From the NCBI GenBank assembly GCA_029204225.1, contig CM055099.1:59687510-59751509 (forward strand): a stretch of DNA of 64,000 nucleotides, read 5' to 3'. The notes beneath the pieces were generated by a model. It ran no database searches, was not told the DNA's origin, and was given only the letters and a program-made list of their open reading frames with translations. Made by a program: the position numbers and the translations under genes. Shown piece after piece: positions 34,367 to 46,451 of this stretch (the stretch's first letter is position 1; every line of letters begins with the position of its first letter). This DNA comes from Diphasiastrum complanatum. Taxonomy: Eukaryota; Streptophyta; Lycopodiopsida; Lycopodiales; Lycopodiaceae.

Positions 34367-36315
34367 AGTGATATTCTTTTGTTCACTTTCTCAAGTGGCT
34401 CCAACATGGAGTACTTCGTTAGATTCTTCAAATCCAGCACAAAAAAGTGGCTCCTGATAGACTTTTGGTTCTTCTTGAGCTAACTTTTGCACTAAGACCT
34501 CTTTTGCTTTCGGCACCAACTTTAGGAACTCTCCTAATGAGATATTGATCTTGCTAGACAAAATGTTCATGAGCAGTTCTGTTTGCGGTGCTTCCGGTTC
34601 AATCATCTTGAAGGGTTCTTCATGATGATGTAACTGATCATTCATATCCGTATGTGAATTTCTTGGAGGCTGCAATGGTGAAGACTGAACTTCAGTTGTT
34701 GCTTTAGCAGCTTCAAGCTCCTCTTCTTCTTGCAGATGTTTGATCCACTGCCTCATATTATGATATCTTCGTTTTTCTATATTAAGATTTGGATAGACTC
34801 CAGATGCTGTTGGTATATCGTTCAATGGTATAGAATCAGCAGGTACTAAATCCACTACTGGTTCTTTTTGCTTCTGTGCTCTGGTGACCACCATCAAGGG
34901 TGCACTTGGTTTATTCGAAGCTACTGGTCTTTGCTTGATTGTTATCAAATTTACAGGCGCTGTAGCTGGTGGTGGCCTCGATCTTGCTGGACAGTCTTTA
35001 TAGCAATGCCCATAACCACAATCACGACATAATGGTACAAATTTTTCTTTATTTGGACATTCTGCAACTCTGTGATTTTCTCCACATGCAAAGCATCCAA
35101 GTGGTGCTCTGGTCCAATTTTTGGAGGCTTGTTGAGCAGCAGCATAAATGGCATACTGTTATGAAGATCCACCTTTTTTATCATTACCATAGTTCCATTG
35201 CGTAGCACTTTCGTAAGGTTCTGGTTCCATTAAATTAGCAGGAGGAGCGGAGTGCTTTGGTGGGGTAGGTAAAGCTAAACGTTCCGGGTATCCAAAAACA
35301 GATTGTCGCGGTTTTGCTGTTGGATTTCCTCCATATTGTGGTTCTCGATATCCCATCTAGGCATACCGTTGTTGAATTATCTAAGGGTTGAAGTTGCAAA
35401 AAGCAGTCTCATGATCAGGTGAATTACACAAATGACAAACACTGAGTTCCATTCATTTTTTCAATTGAGGACACTTGTTTACTGTGTGATTGCCTGTACA
35501 AATAGAACACCAGACATTTTCCCTAGTAGGAAAAGTCTTTGCAAACTTTTTAGGTTCCTTGTTTGCTTCTCCGTATTCTCCAATGCTTTGATCTTCTTAT
35601 CAAATTGCGACTGCAACTTTTCCATCTGTTTTTGCTGGTTCTTCCCAAGTTTCTCGAACTCATTGAGCATCATTTCTGCAGTAGCGTTGGCATTCGTTGA
35701 TGCAATAGTGGTGGATGTCATAGTAGTCTGCCCTGCTGTATAAGGCAACATACTGATATTTGGCTCATCATATGAATCTTCATCCTCCTCCCGAATTGCA
35801 TCGTCCATAGTATTTTTCAAGAGTGCATACTCATTATGGCGTTTCAGCTCACGTCTGATCCGTTTAGGTAGACCTGACAAAAACCACATAATCATGGCAT
35901 TCTCGTTAATCAGCTCCGGTTCACATTCAGATCTGAGACATTTCACCCGTTCAATGTAATCTCAAACCATTTCTCTCTTTTCCATTTTAATTTTACTTAA
36001 AAGTAGGAAAGGATCTTTCATAAACTTTCACGGTTTGAACCGTGTAATGAGGGCTCGTTTAACAACCTCCCAATCTGCACGCTCAGTTTCGTCTTGATTA
36101 TAGTACCAATCTTGTGTTGCATCTGTTAAGGCCATAGGAAATAGCTTAAGTTTATCTTGAGGATAAATCTCGCCATAGACTTCACAGGATTCAGCATAGA
36201 TCTGAAGAAATCTAACTAGATCTGTTAATCCATTATATTTGGGTAGATCCAATCGGGGTGCTCTTCTAAAAATGATTGGATTGACTTCTTGTGGAGCACC
36301 TCTAGGGGAAGCCAT
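34367..36315 (-). pseudogene. G2 Gag region including zinc knuckles
   Basis: 36315-36028 has LDLPKYNGLTDLVRFLQIY and a DWYYNQDETERADWE stretch; 35946-35479 continues WFLSGLPKRIRRELKRHNEY, an acidic patch and a Lys/Gln-rich coiled segment. Around 35050-34980, in the remaining frame, a CCHC-type knuckle is visible followed by CRDCGYGHCYKDCP. 34948-34391 is a hydrophilic C-terminal extension before the protease. The frame is broken near 36020, 35440, 35160 and 34950. Confidence 0.75.
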
Positions 36316-37327
36316 CTTCTCATATTCAAATCAAGCAGACAATGAGAATTGGATCTAGATTTTTCAATCAAAACTATCTCAGATCATATCTGCTTGATTT
36401 TTTTTTTCTTTTCAAGAATCTGATTTTATATCATAAAAAGAAATTTGAAATTCGATCAATCGATACCTCTTAAAAATGATAAATTTCTCAGAATTCAAAT
36501 CAGAATATATCAGATTTGACCCAAATTTTGACAGAGACTTGATCTGGAAAATCAGAAACTAAAAATAGGACTGGCGAAAGTTCCCTAGGCAAAGGTTGGC
36601 TCGGCGAAGGTTCAACAGTGCTATTTTTGAAAAAAAAAAAAACTCTCTGGTCAACTTTCCTGACAATTTCTTGGGAAATAACCTTCGCCGACCTTTCAGA
36701 TGAAAGATCTAACACAAATAAAACTATGAAAAATCGGACAAAGGTTTCTGACACAAGAAAATACAGTTTTTGTACTTTGGCGAGGGTAAAAATCAAGATT
36801 TTTTGTGATCTGATAAAGAAGAATCTTCGTCGAACTCAAAAATAGTATTTTGCTATAAATAAAATGTTCTGAAAACTTGGTGAAGGCCTTGGCAAAAGAA
36901 TCAAGAGTAATATTGGTAATTTTGCAAAAAAGTGACTTTTTTGGCAAAAATATGACAATATGACAACTGATCCTCTAAAACCCTTTCTATCTTTGGTATT
37001 AATCTTCGTCGACCTGGGAGTAGATAGATCTGAATCACACCTAAGCACAGTGAATCAGACGAATGTTATTTTTCTGTTTTTTTAGAGTTTTGGTTATTTT
37101 TTGATGTTTTTTGACGGTTTTTCTGATGTTTCCGAAAATTTGCTGGGAATCAATCTTTGCCCTTCAAACTGAAGGTTCTGTAAACAAAACTAAAGGTTTC
37201 TGCAGCTCAATGAAGGTTTCCTAAAAGAGGATAAAAATTTCTAAGCTCTGATGACGCTTTTGCGTAGATGCCTAATGCAAGCTAACCATCCAACAATCAT
37301 GCTACAAACTAAAAAATTGGCGTAGCT
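36316..37327 (-). other. G2 untranslated leader with iterated GGCGAAGGTT motif
   Basis: AT-rich leader between gag and the primer site. Variants of GGCGAAGGTT or its complement occur about twelve times (near 36560, 36586, 36602, 36682, 36738, 36778, 36824, 36878, 37002, 37150, 37180, 37206). The leader also holds an A-run near 36630. No protein coding is supported. Confidence 0.65.
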
Positions 37328-37344
37328 CCCCGGCAACGACGCCA
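37328..37344 (-). promoter_or_regulatory. Primer-binding site for tRNA-Asp
   Basis: The plus strand CCCCGGCAACGACGCCA equals the 3' end of plant tRNA-Asp at 16 of 17 positions, so the element's own RNA would pair with that tRNA. It lies 4 bp inside the LTR. This primer is characteristic of Athila/Tat-type gypsy elements. Confidence 0.85.
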
Positions 37345-37348
37345 AAAT

Positions 37349-38014
37349 TGTAGTGGGCTTCTTTCCTTTCCTAACCTGAATCTAAGATCTAGTCAGTCTA
37401 GCATCATAGAGATGGAGTTAGTTGTCACGCGTAGGTTCGTTCCCATGAGAGCGATAGTTTTAGTTCAGATTTTAGCATGAATGGAAGATCCAAAGTCTAA
37501 CTCTACATCCATTAACCCTATTCTTTAACACTACGATCCACAACAAAGATAGCTTACACTTCCTCTCTTTCTCCCTCTTTTTTTCTCTCTCTCTCTCTCA
37601 TAAAAAGTATAATAACATGCAATCCCAATAATAATCAGATCCAACAATTAGCAAAAATCCAAAGAAAGCATGAGAGATGGAGAAGGAAAGAAGAAGAGCA
37701 AGTACATTCATCAACCCATTTATGAAAAAAACCATGCTTTATTGAAATGAGAAAATGAACATGAGGAGCAACTCGAGTTGGTCCCTTTTTATAGTAGAGA
37801 GGAGGACCCTGGCCTTTGAATTCTATTGGTCCATTCTTGCCTCTCTTTTTATTCAAATTTAAAAAAGTGTGAGAACCATCAAAATTGGAGGGAAACCCTA
37901 ACTTGACATTTAGGCCCTGCGACATTAAAAGTCTTGCAAAAAGGCCTAAAGTCCTTTTATTGACTTTTAACTAATCAATCAAATAACTATGTGATCATCG
38001 GGTTGGACTTACAC
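37349..38014 (-). repeat. 5' LTR of G2, with TATA box
   Basis: Starts TGTAGTGGGC and ends TTACACA, giving TGT...ACA termini in element sense, 666 bp. On the minus strand TATAAAAA lies at 37793-37786, followed by GGGACC; this would be the element promoter. A CT-rich run at 37560-37600 follows. The next five bases after 38014 (CGCAG) would be the target duplication, but the other side was not found. Confidence 0.65.
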
Positions 38015-38021
38015 ACGCAGG

Positions 38022-41000
38022 GTGCCAAATCCCTCTCACCTATTAGCTAGGGTTAGGGTCGCCTTGGGTACCGCAAACCCTCCAACAACAGTGTCAGTTG
38101 AGAAGCAGCTCACTTACTTGTTGAGAGCCTTAGCCAGATCTTTCCAGACAACCAGAACCCTACTCATGAAAGATCCTACCATGACCCTCAAAAAGGCAAT
38201 TGTCGAGATTCGAGAGGAAGTCGAGGCTAGAAAACATCTTGATCACAAGGATGGTTCTGACAAAGCCCTCTATGACAACAAAGAAAAATCCATGAAACAA
38301 TTTAAGCCTAAGAGGGAGTCGAATCAAAGGTAGAATCGTGATTAGCAAGCAGAGGGGACCAGCAAAGGCAACTAGAAGAGCAAAGGGAGATCGAAACAAC
38401 AAGGTGGAGAGAAGAAGACTTGCATGAGATGCAGAAGAGATGGGCACACAGTTGATAAGTGTTGGCTCAATCCAAAAATTGAGTGTATCCACTTTCACAA
38501 GAAGGGTCATGCAACCATGGATTGTCGCCTGAACCCGAGGAACAAATCAGCACAGAATAGACAGGAGAACAGTAATAGTTCATCCTATGTCGAGGAGCCT
38601 AAAAGCTCGAAAATGGGCGAAGAGAGATCAAACAGAAACTGTTTGACCACTATACTTTTGCAAATATGTGTGCCGCATCAACATCTGACACACATGAGGT
38701 GATCCTAGATTCAGGAGCCACTTTGCACTTCGTGACATCAAGACGAATCATGTCTGATTTCTGAAGTGCAGATCCATCAAGATTCATAGTTCTTGGAGAT
38801 GGATCCAAACATCAAGTGAATGGTATTGGTTCACTGTGGCTCAACAGCAATGGTAGAGACAGATGACTTGAATACATTCTATTCGTGCCTACACTGCAGC
38901 AATACTTGCTTTCTCTGGCAAGAATAGTTGATGCAGGGATGCGTGTGACATTTTCTAACGAAGCATGCAATGTGGTTGATGCCAGTACCAGTACCTTGAT
39001 CACTCAAGGCAGAAGAAAGGTAATCTATATCACCTAAAGGTATGTCTGTCTGCAAATCAGGTGCATCAGACTCATGATGATTTGCCAGACACTTTGTGGC
39101 ACAGGAGACTATGCCACATGAACTCAATGGCACTTTACCAAGCAAGTCATCATGGAGCAATAACAGGGGTCAACATCTTGAATTCAACCAGTTCGACCAT
39201 CTGTGATGCATGTCTGAAGGGTAAGATGTCGCACACTCCATTTGTCAAAGACTCCTGCAGAACAACCAAGATTCTAGAGTTAGTGCATTCTGACACCTGT
39301 GGACCTTTCAATGTGATCTCAGTAAGAGGCTCAAAATACTACATAACCTTCATTGATTACTATAGTAAATTTGCCAGAGTGTACTTTATTCAGAATAAAT
39401 TTGAAGCACTTGATAAATTCACAGAATATGTGAATTGGACAAAGAGATGCACAAGCAACAAAGTGAAGTAGATCAAGACAGATCGAGGTGGCAAATACAT
39501 CTCGAATCGCTTCACTGACTTCTTTAATGATTGTGGCATCATTCACAGAAGGATTACAACCTACACACCGCAACACAACGGTGTTGCAGAGAGGAAGAAT
39601 AGGACCCTGATGGAAGCTGTCAGATGCATGATGGCCTCCTCGAAAGCTCCAAGCATACTGAGGGCTGAAGCAGTAGCTACTACTGCATACATCCAGAACA
39701 GAACAGGGAAGTCTGGTATTTCTCACATGACACCACACGAGTTATGGTGGGGTAGAAAGCCCAACTTGTCTCACATTAGAATCTTTGGTTGTGCAGCTTA
39801 TGCACATATTCCCGATAAGCTTCGAAAGAAACTTGATGAGAAAGCTGAACAAGGATTTCTGGTAGGTTATGACAACAATTCGTCATATTACAGAGTCTAC
39901 ATGCCAGACACGAACACTGTGAAGATGGTGAGAGATGTTAGATTTGATGAGAGCAGGACAATGACCAATGATGATCATGTCAGCTATGAGGTTCTGAAAA
40001 AGACAGTACTATGATCTGCCGCCAGTGACAGAGGGAGCAGAAGACAAACACGAAAACGAAGAGTTTCGAGTCACTTCCCACTCAAGTGACGAATCAGAAG
40101 ATGGAAAATTTGAGAGGCAACCTACTACTACAGTTCCTATAAACAAGAGTGCTATCAATATATGTGCCATACAGCTCTGCTTCTACATCAGAAGAGTTTT
40201 GTGGATTCAGTGGTGAACCACAGACTTTCGAGGAAGCAATTGAATGTTTAGAGAAGGACAAATGGATCCAAGCCATGAACGAAGAGATGGAATCGATGAG
40301 GAAGAACTAGTTATGGACATTGCAGCCATTACCACATAAGCGCAAGACTGTCAAATGCAAATGGGATCTCAAGCTCAAGTATGGACCAGATGGGAATGTC
40401 TCAAAATACAAGGCAAGACTGGTAGCGAAGGGATTTTCCCAGAGACACGGTATTGGCTACTCTGAAACCTTCTCTCCTGTTGTCAAACATTCGTCCCTAC
40501 ATCTGTTATTTGCATATGCAGTTGCTTATGACCTCAGGATCCACATTGTGGATGAGAAGACAACCCTCTTGCATGGTAAGTTAGACGAGGAGGTCTACAT
40601 TGACCAACCCCCAGGTTATATCTCGAGTTCACTTCCTGATTATACATGCAGAATGCATAGAAGTATCTACGGTTTGAAACAGTTAGCTCGACAATGGTAC
40701 AAAGAGAAGGTTCAAGCCCTGAAATCATTGGGATTCAAGCCACTAATGGCTGATTCCAATGTGTATGTGAGAATTACAGACGGACAGATCATCATTGTGG
40801 CTGTATATGTAGACGACACTTTGATACTCTACAAGAGTGAGAAGCTGATTGTTGAAGTGAAGGAAGACATCTCGAAACATTTCGAGATTGTGGATATGGG
40901 AGAAGCCAAGTGTTACCTTGGCTTGCAAGTTGAAAGGGACTATGAGGGAGTTAAGCTGTACCTTGACCAGTCCATATACACCCAGAAAATCCTAGAGGAT

Positions 41001-42190
41001 TTTGGGATGCTGAACTGCAAAGGAGCGAATACTCCAATGCCGGCAGGAACCGTGCTGACAAACGATGATTGTCCGAGGAATGAAGAAGAGAGAGAACAAA
41101 TGTAGCTCACACCTTACATGAAGCTAATAGATCTACTGATGTACCTTGCAGACAACACACGTCCTGAAATTGCTTATGCAGTGTTCAAGATGAGCCAATT
41201 TTGCACGAATTTAGGCTCGACACATTGGAAGATTGCAAAACAAATTTTTTAATATCTTCAATCAATGAGAGATTATGGCTTGTGTTATTGTCGTGATGTA
41301 GGGTTCAAGATGCTTTCCTATAGTGATGCTAGATGGGCATCCCTCAAGGACAATTGTAAAAGCGTCTCAAGAGGATGCACCATCGCGTCAGGAGCGGCAG
41401 TTCTCTGGGTCAGCAAGAAGCAGACCATTGTGGCTCAGTCATCCTACGAAGCAGAGTATGTTGCATTAGCAAAGATGGCCAATAGAATAATTTGACTCAA
41501 GTAGTTCTTGGACGAATTGGGTCGAAACAAGGAACGAGCCTCTGGTTTTGCAGATGGATAACAAATCTACAATACATCTAACGAAAGATCATGTGTTCCA
41601 CTCAAGAACGAAACACATCGTGATCAAGTACCACTTGATCAGGGATTTGATTGAGAAGAAGATGCTACAGACCACCTTCATTGGAACGAAAGACATGGTT
41701 GTTGACATTTTCACAAAAGCCGTAGACAAAGGACTTTTTGAGAGACAGAGGAGCAGTCTTGGAGTCATCAAGCTATCATGCTTTGAGAGGGAGCTGAAGA
41801 AACAAAACATTTCTATTACCAAAGCTTTGTTAGCTTTCAGCCTCTGCTTGACAAAAACGTTTGCGAACGTGAAAGTCAAAAGACGTGAAGCAAAAAATGT
41901 TCGCGAGCACCCTAACGAGAAGACACGAACACAAAAGATTCGCGAAACAGAATTTTTGCGGTACAGTAGGAGAAAGTCAGACAATGAGAAACTCAAATGA
42001 CTCAAAGCGACACGAAAATTGTCGTGACACCTTTTTCTACCCTCATGCTCCAAAAAGGACCAACAAGATCATGCAAGTACCAATAAGTACAGATATCTGA
42101 TATGATATCATGACATCAGCAGATATACTCTAGGTCGTGGCTAATCTGCCACTCTTGTAATTCGTGATTAGTTGTAGATGTTTAATCACT
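38022..42190 (+). pseudogene. Copia element C2: gag to RNase H, degraded
   Basis: Ty1/copia order on the plus strand. Gag C-terminus with a CCHC knuckle (CMRCRRDGHTVDKC) and a second one whose second Cys is Phe (CIHFHKKGHATMDC). Protease DSGATLHF near 38710. Pre-integrase HRRLCHMN and CDACLKGKMSH. Integrase LVHSDTCGPF, then a TAG after NKVK at 39469, then TDRGGKYIS and NGVAERKNRT (39480-40014). RT at 40320-41105 with LVAKGFSQRHGIGYSETFSPV and intact YVDDTLIL. RNase H with SSYEAEYVAL and VFHSRTKHI (41265-42000). Stops split it into about eight pieces. It is nearly parallel to C1 and shares its 3' untranslated tail. Its left end abuts the LTR of G2. Confidence 0.88.
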
Positions 42191-44359
42191 CTAATCTAGA
42201 GGTTACACAATGCGACTATATACCTTTTGGTTGATGCATGATATACAATGAAGAAGTCTAATGCTTCTAAGCAAGAAGACAAAAATACATGGAGCTTGGT
42301 CGAGAAGTGATCTAATGGGCTCGGCCAAAATCACGGAGGGACTCGGTCAAGGCTCGTCCACGTGGAAATATTGAGGGCGTCGGGCACATGGCAGGTTTGT
42401 TTGTTTGTTTTTTAAAGTTTTTTGGGGGCCCTTGGATTAGGGCTGGCCGTAGGTAGGGATAGGTCAGAATTTTTTAAACTAATTATGGCAAAATTTCAAA
42501 ATGAAGAACCTTCAAAAAAATTCACAAAGGAGCAGAATTTCAAAAATGAAAAATTGAAGTGCTTCTCTCCCAAATTTCCTACCAAAGTTAAAATTTGACC
42601 TCCTTCACAAGAAATGTCATATCTCCTTCAATTTTCAGCCAAATTGGCTGCAAATTGGCTCAGATTCAAGCTTAGAGTGACATCTACAATCCTATAGAAT
42701 TGCAGTCATAAAATTAAGCCAAAAGTACAGCCAAAAATGGAGAAAAACAGACTGCAAAAAACTACAACTAGCTAAAATTGGAATGAAAACACAAAAAATG
42801 GCCATAACTTGGTCATTATAACTCCAAATCAAAAAAAGTTTAGTACCTCCAGAAAGCTAAAAGAGAGATCCATTGCTCTACAACAAGAAACTATACAAAA
42901 AATGAGAATTAAATGGTCAAAAATTGAATCAAAACTTGCTGGAAATTAAAAAATCAAGAAAACTAGAACAAGAAACCCTTTGAAGTAAGTTGAGTAAATC
43001 TTAATGGACCTATTCAAATAAAGCTAACCTAGATCTAGTCAAGAACAATGAGCAGCAACAAGACATATATTGAAATCGAGGATCATATGCCAATTTCTAG
43101 CCAAGATATTCATACAAACATCAATAGGTTGATCTAGTAGTAAATGGTGGGTTCTCCAAATGATGTTGCAAGCAAGTGTTTTACAAAGAACTAAGAACTC
43201 CAAGCAATGAGCTTACAAGGGTGGGAGGTCTTGACAATTTCAAGATGGTACATATAGATTGCCATGGCTAATAATTGTGTGTACTTTCTTATGGGGGGAG
43301 TGAGAGGAGAGAGGATACATGAGGCTAGAAGTTGCTTTTCAAGTATGATTCATAACAATGAGAGCGTAAAATAGTTTTTGAGATAAAATTAACCTAAAAC
43401 CAAAAATTGTAGCAGTACTAGAAATCAATAATAATTTGATAAGATTGGCTAGTGATTGGCAATATATATTAAGTCCACATGTCAATCCTATTGTGGTGAG
43501 TCATAAATTTTTGGATGGATCCAAATTTATCCCAAGAAAGTACATAAGATTTTAGTGAGCTGTAGATTTGAGTATGGTTGGAAGGCATCTTCATGATCAA
43601 CAATATATCTTGTTGTTATTTATTCTAGATTACTTAACTTAAGTGCTAGCCAACAAGGCCCACTTGAGTAGGATAGAAGCTATCTAGTTACTAACTTCAA
43701 GGTGCTCACGAGTTTAGTTTGATTCTAATATACTTTGTACTATAGTTCTTCAGCGTTGTGAATAGAGTGGTGGCCACTCCAGGGTTTGTGTTGCTCTTCT
43801 ATGAATGCTTGTGTAGTTTTCTTGTTGTTGTGCATTTGTGGTTGTAGGTGTGATTGATGATCAAGCAACCTTCATTTTGTAGATATTGCACAACTTTGCC
43901 ATCAATGACTAATGTTAGCTTTATGGTCTACAACCATAGTACTCCCAAAAAACAAGCTAGGCAACTAGAAGATGTTTCTTAGCTACCATTTTTAGGTGTA
44001 TCCATTCTCCTTTTGTGAACTCTTTTGTCGTATTTTTTTGTCAGATGTATCTAAAATCGTAATTTTACTTAATAAATGCCAAGTCAACAACTCCTAAGGC
44101 TTTCATTTGAATAGCCATAAACTATGCATTTCTAAAGCATGTCAACTCATAAATAAACATTCAATGGTATCCAATTCCAAATTAAGGTTAGAAGATGCCA
44201 TATGCAATGTTTCATTGGTATATGTATGATTTCTATTATTGTTTTGTAATGTGAACTCACTTTAAAATGCTTTTACAAACTTATTGAATTTGTATGAGTG
44301 GATATCATGTTTTATACAAGTTGTTCACAATATAACATATGAAGTGAGCAATATTCCAA
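42191..44359. other. AT-rich intergenic or LTR-derived DNA, no gene seen
   Basis: No coding domain or RNA gene recognised. The first few hundred bases are presumably the remains of the C2 3' LTR. Confidence 0.45.
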
Positions 44360-45267
44360 GTCCCGGGCGTAAGTTGCTGCTGCATGGACTGTTGGATCTG
44401 GACAATTGAGACACTCCGTGGAAAATCTGTTGAGAGACCTTTGGGCGTCTACAGCCGTTGTCCAGTAGTGCTCAAAGTTGATTTTTGGCTAATTATAGTT
44501 GTTGAGAATGATTTTGTCCATTGGGGTGCCGCATTCCACCCATTTGGTTCGTCGTAGACATGGCAGGAAATGGGCATTTACCCGAAGTTGCTAAGGACTG
44601 GTCACATAAGCTCTGATGGCTGCGGGGTCATGTTCAAAAAGCTTCTAACGCCACTCTAGTTGTGGTAAGAGGGTGGGGAGTGACTGCAACTAGTTTCCCT
44701 TGATAGTTTGTGCTAAGAAGGATATCTGCCAACCTCCTCTTGAAGACTAGTGGGGATATTTGGATAAGAATTCATTGATTTTTTCCTCCATGGACTTGGG
44801 GCATCGGAAAGCCCGGCTCGCAGATATAGTGCGCGAGCCTCTTGATGAGGAGGCTTGTCCTTCCCCGTGGCTATGGCTAGGACCCATGTCCATGCCTTGG
44901 TCCTACCTCAACTCCAGTATTAGGAGGTCCTTGGTCTTGTCTGTCTGACCCCTTATCCTGACTTGTCGCCCCTGTTGCTTGCTGGCCTTGGTCTTGGCTC
45001 ATACTTGCATGTGCAGCATCAAAGAGAGGTGGCGTTGGAATCACCACCGGGGTTGGTTGAGCCTTCTTCTCCATAAATTGTTGACAAGCCTTGAGGGCTT
45101 GTTTGGCCTGGATGAGCTCTTGAGTTGCGCTGGCCCGAACTCCATCTGGTAGCTGTTCAGAGCAGATCGACCAGATCCCATTGCCCCAGATGACAAAAGA
45201 TCACGAGAGAACCTCATTGAAGACAATGATGCCGGCACTGTACAGGTCATCGGGGCCACTATCGTCA
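44360..45267 (-). pseudogene. Unrecognised degraded minus-strand coding stretch
   Basis: Protein-like minus-strand text persists over several frames: MEKKAQPTPVVIPTPPLFDAA and a Q/D/G-rich tail at 45074-44877, and further on FEHDPAAIRAYVTSP, VNAHFLPCLRRTKWVECG and NFEHYWTTAVDAQRSLNRF, separated by scattered stops. I do not recognise the family. It lies directly left of a copia LTR, so it is a target interrupted by that element or another element's ORF. Confidence 0.35.
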
Positions 45268-45893
45268 TGTTAATGATTGCTGCTGAATTCACACGTGTGG
45301 GACGCCCTACACATGTACTTTTGATCTCCTAAGCGCAATAATACCATAAAGATCAGACTAGCATTGGTTGACAATAGGAAGGCTGATCATACAAGAAATA
45401 TTATTGTGTTACAAGCAAGATCTATTAACAAAACATAAGAATAAGCATCATAAATGCCTCAACTCGGCTAGAGAGAGAAAATAGAAAGTACAAAACTCGT
45501 GTAGAGAGAGAGGGCACAAAGAGCTTGTCTCCAAATTTGCATTACACACAAATTTCATCATTTTCTCAATGAGAGTACATCACATATATATAGATCCATG
45601 GACTCTTCTCCTACTTTGAGTTGAATTAGAGTTGTGAATCCACCTCTCAAGCTATCTAGACTTATTCAAGCCACCTCACTTTGTCTAATTGTGCCACCTA
45701 GTCTTTTCATGCAATAAATGTGGCATGTAAAGTACAAATGGCAATTCCTATGGTAGCTCGAGTTTCTACTTCTACCTACCTTGAATATTTTATTCTAAGA
45801 TGGGTCTTTACTAAGCCAAAAGAGCTCAATTCATCTTTGGCATTTTTAGGACCCCTACTCACAACATTAGATAGATTTTTCAATATTTTGACA
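45268..45893 (-). repeat. 3' LTR of a minus-strand copia element
   Basis: Bounded by TGTTAA and TTTTGACA (TGTC...AACA in element sense, 626 bp). Directly right of it the minus strand carries the purine-rich CTAGGAGGAG, a polypurine tract, and then RNase H. Shared blocks with 25069-25723 show that both belong to one family. Confidence 0.7.
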
Positions 45894-46440
45894 CTCCTCC
45901 TAGAAATGTATCTAATGTGGATCAAGCATCGATCTTGAGATAAGACCAAGATTAGACCTATGCTTTGAGAAGGCACTTTTGCAAAGTGGATTTGTGAGAA
46001 GATCAACAATACATGAAGATGTGTCGACATGTCCTAAGTTGATTTCACCTCCAATGAGCTTTTCCCTTACAAAATGGTGTGCCACTTCTATGCTTGCTTC
46101 TTGCATGAAAAGTAGGATTGTTTGCAAGAGCTTGTGCCGATATGTTGTCACATTTGATCAAGGGAACATCATCCTCTTTGATGCACTTTAGCTTCATGAT
46201 TAACCTCTTGATCCAAAGCACCTCTTTAGTTGTTGTAGTGAGTGCTTTGTACTCAGCCTCACAAGATGATAGAGATATGGTATCTTGTTTCTTTGAAAGC
46301 CAAGACACAAGATTGCCTCCAAGAAAAATAATATATGCATTAATGGACTTTCGATCCATTTTATTACTTGCAAAATCAAAATTCGAATAGCCAACAAGAG
46401 ATCCCTGTGAGTAAATCTCTATTCCATTCTCATTTCTTGT
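45894..46440 (-). pseudogene. Copia element C4: RNase H C-terminal part
   Basis: Minus-strand frames carry LVSWLSKKQDTISLSSCEAEYKAL, LIKCDNISAQALANNPTFHARSKH and HFVREKLIGGEINLGHVDTSS, the usual end of copia pol, with one frameshift near 46060. It is cut off near 46440 where an oppositely oriented gypsy relic begins. Confidence 0.8.
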
Positions 46441-46451
46441 AATCTAGATTT

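Larger units (their letters stand above)
27548..38014 (-). mobile_element. Ty3/gypsy retrotransposon G2 with extra 3' ORF, minus strand
   Basis: Minus-strand order: LTR (38014-37349), tRNA-Asp primer site (37344-37328), long leader, gag (36315-about 34950), protease (34366-33930), RT, RNase H and integrase (33354-30356), a spacer, then an additional ORF (29416-27548). The tRNA-Asp primer and an ORF after integrase are both features of the Athila/Tat-type group of plant gypsy elements. The left LTR was not recognised, so the left limit is only the end of the extra ORF. Stops and frameshifts in every gene show it is inactive. Confidence 0.75.
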
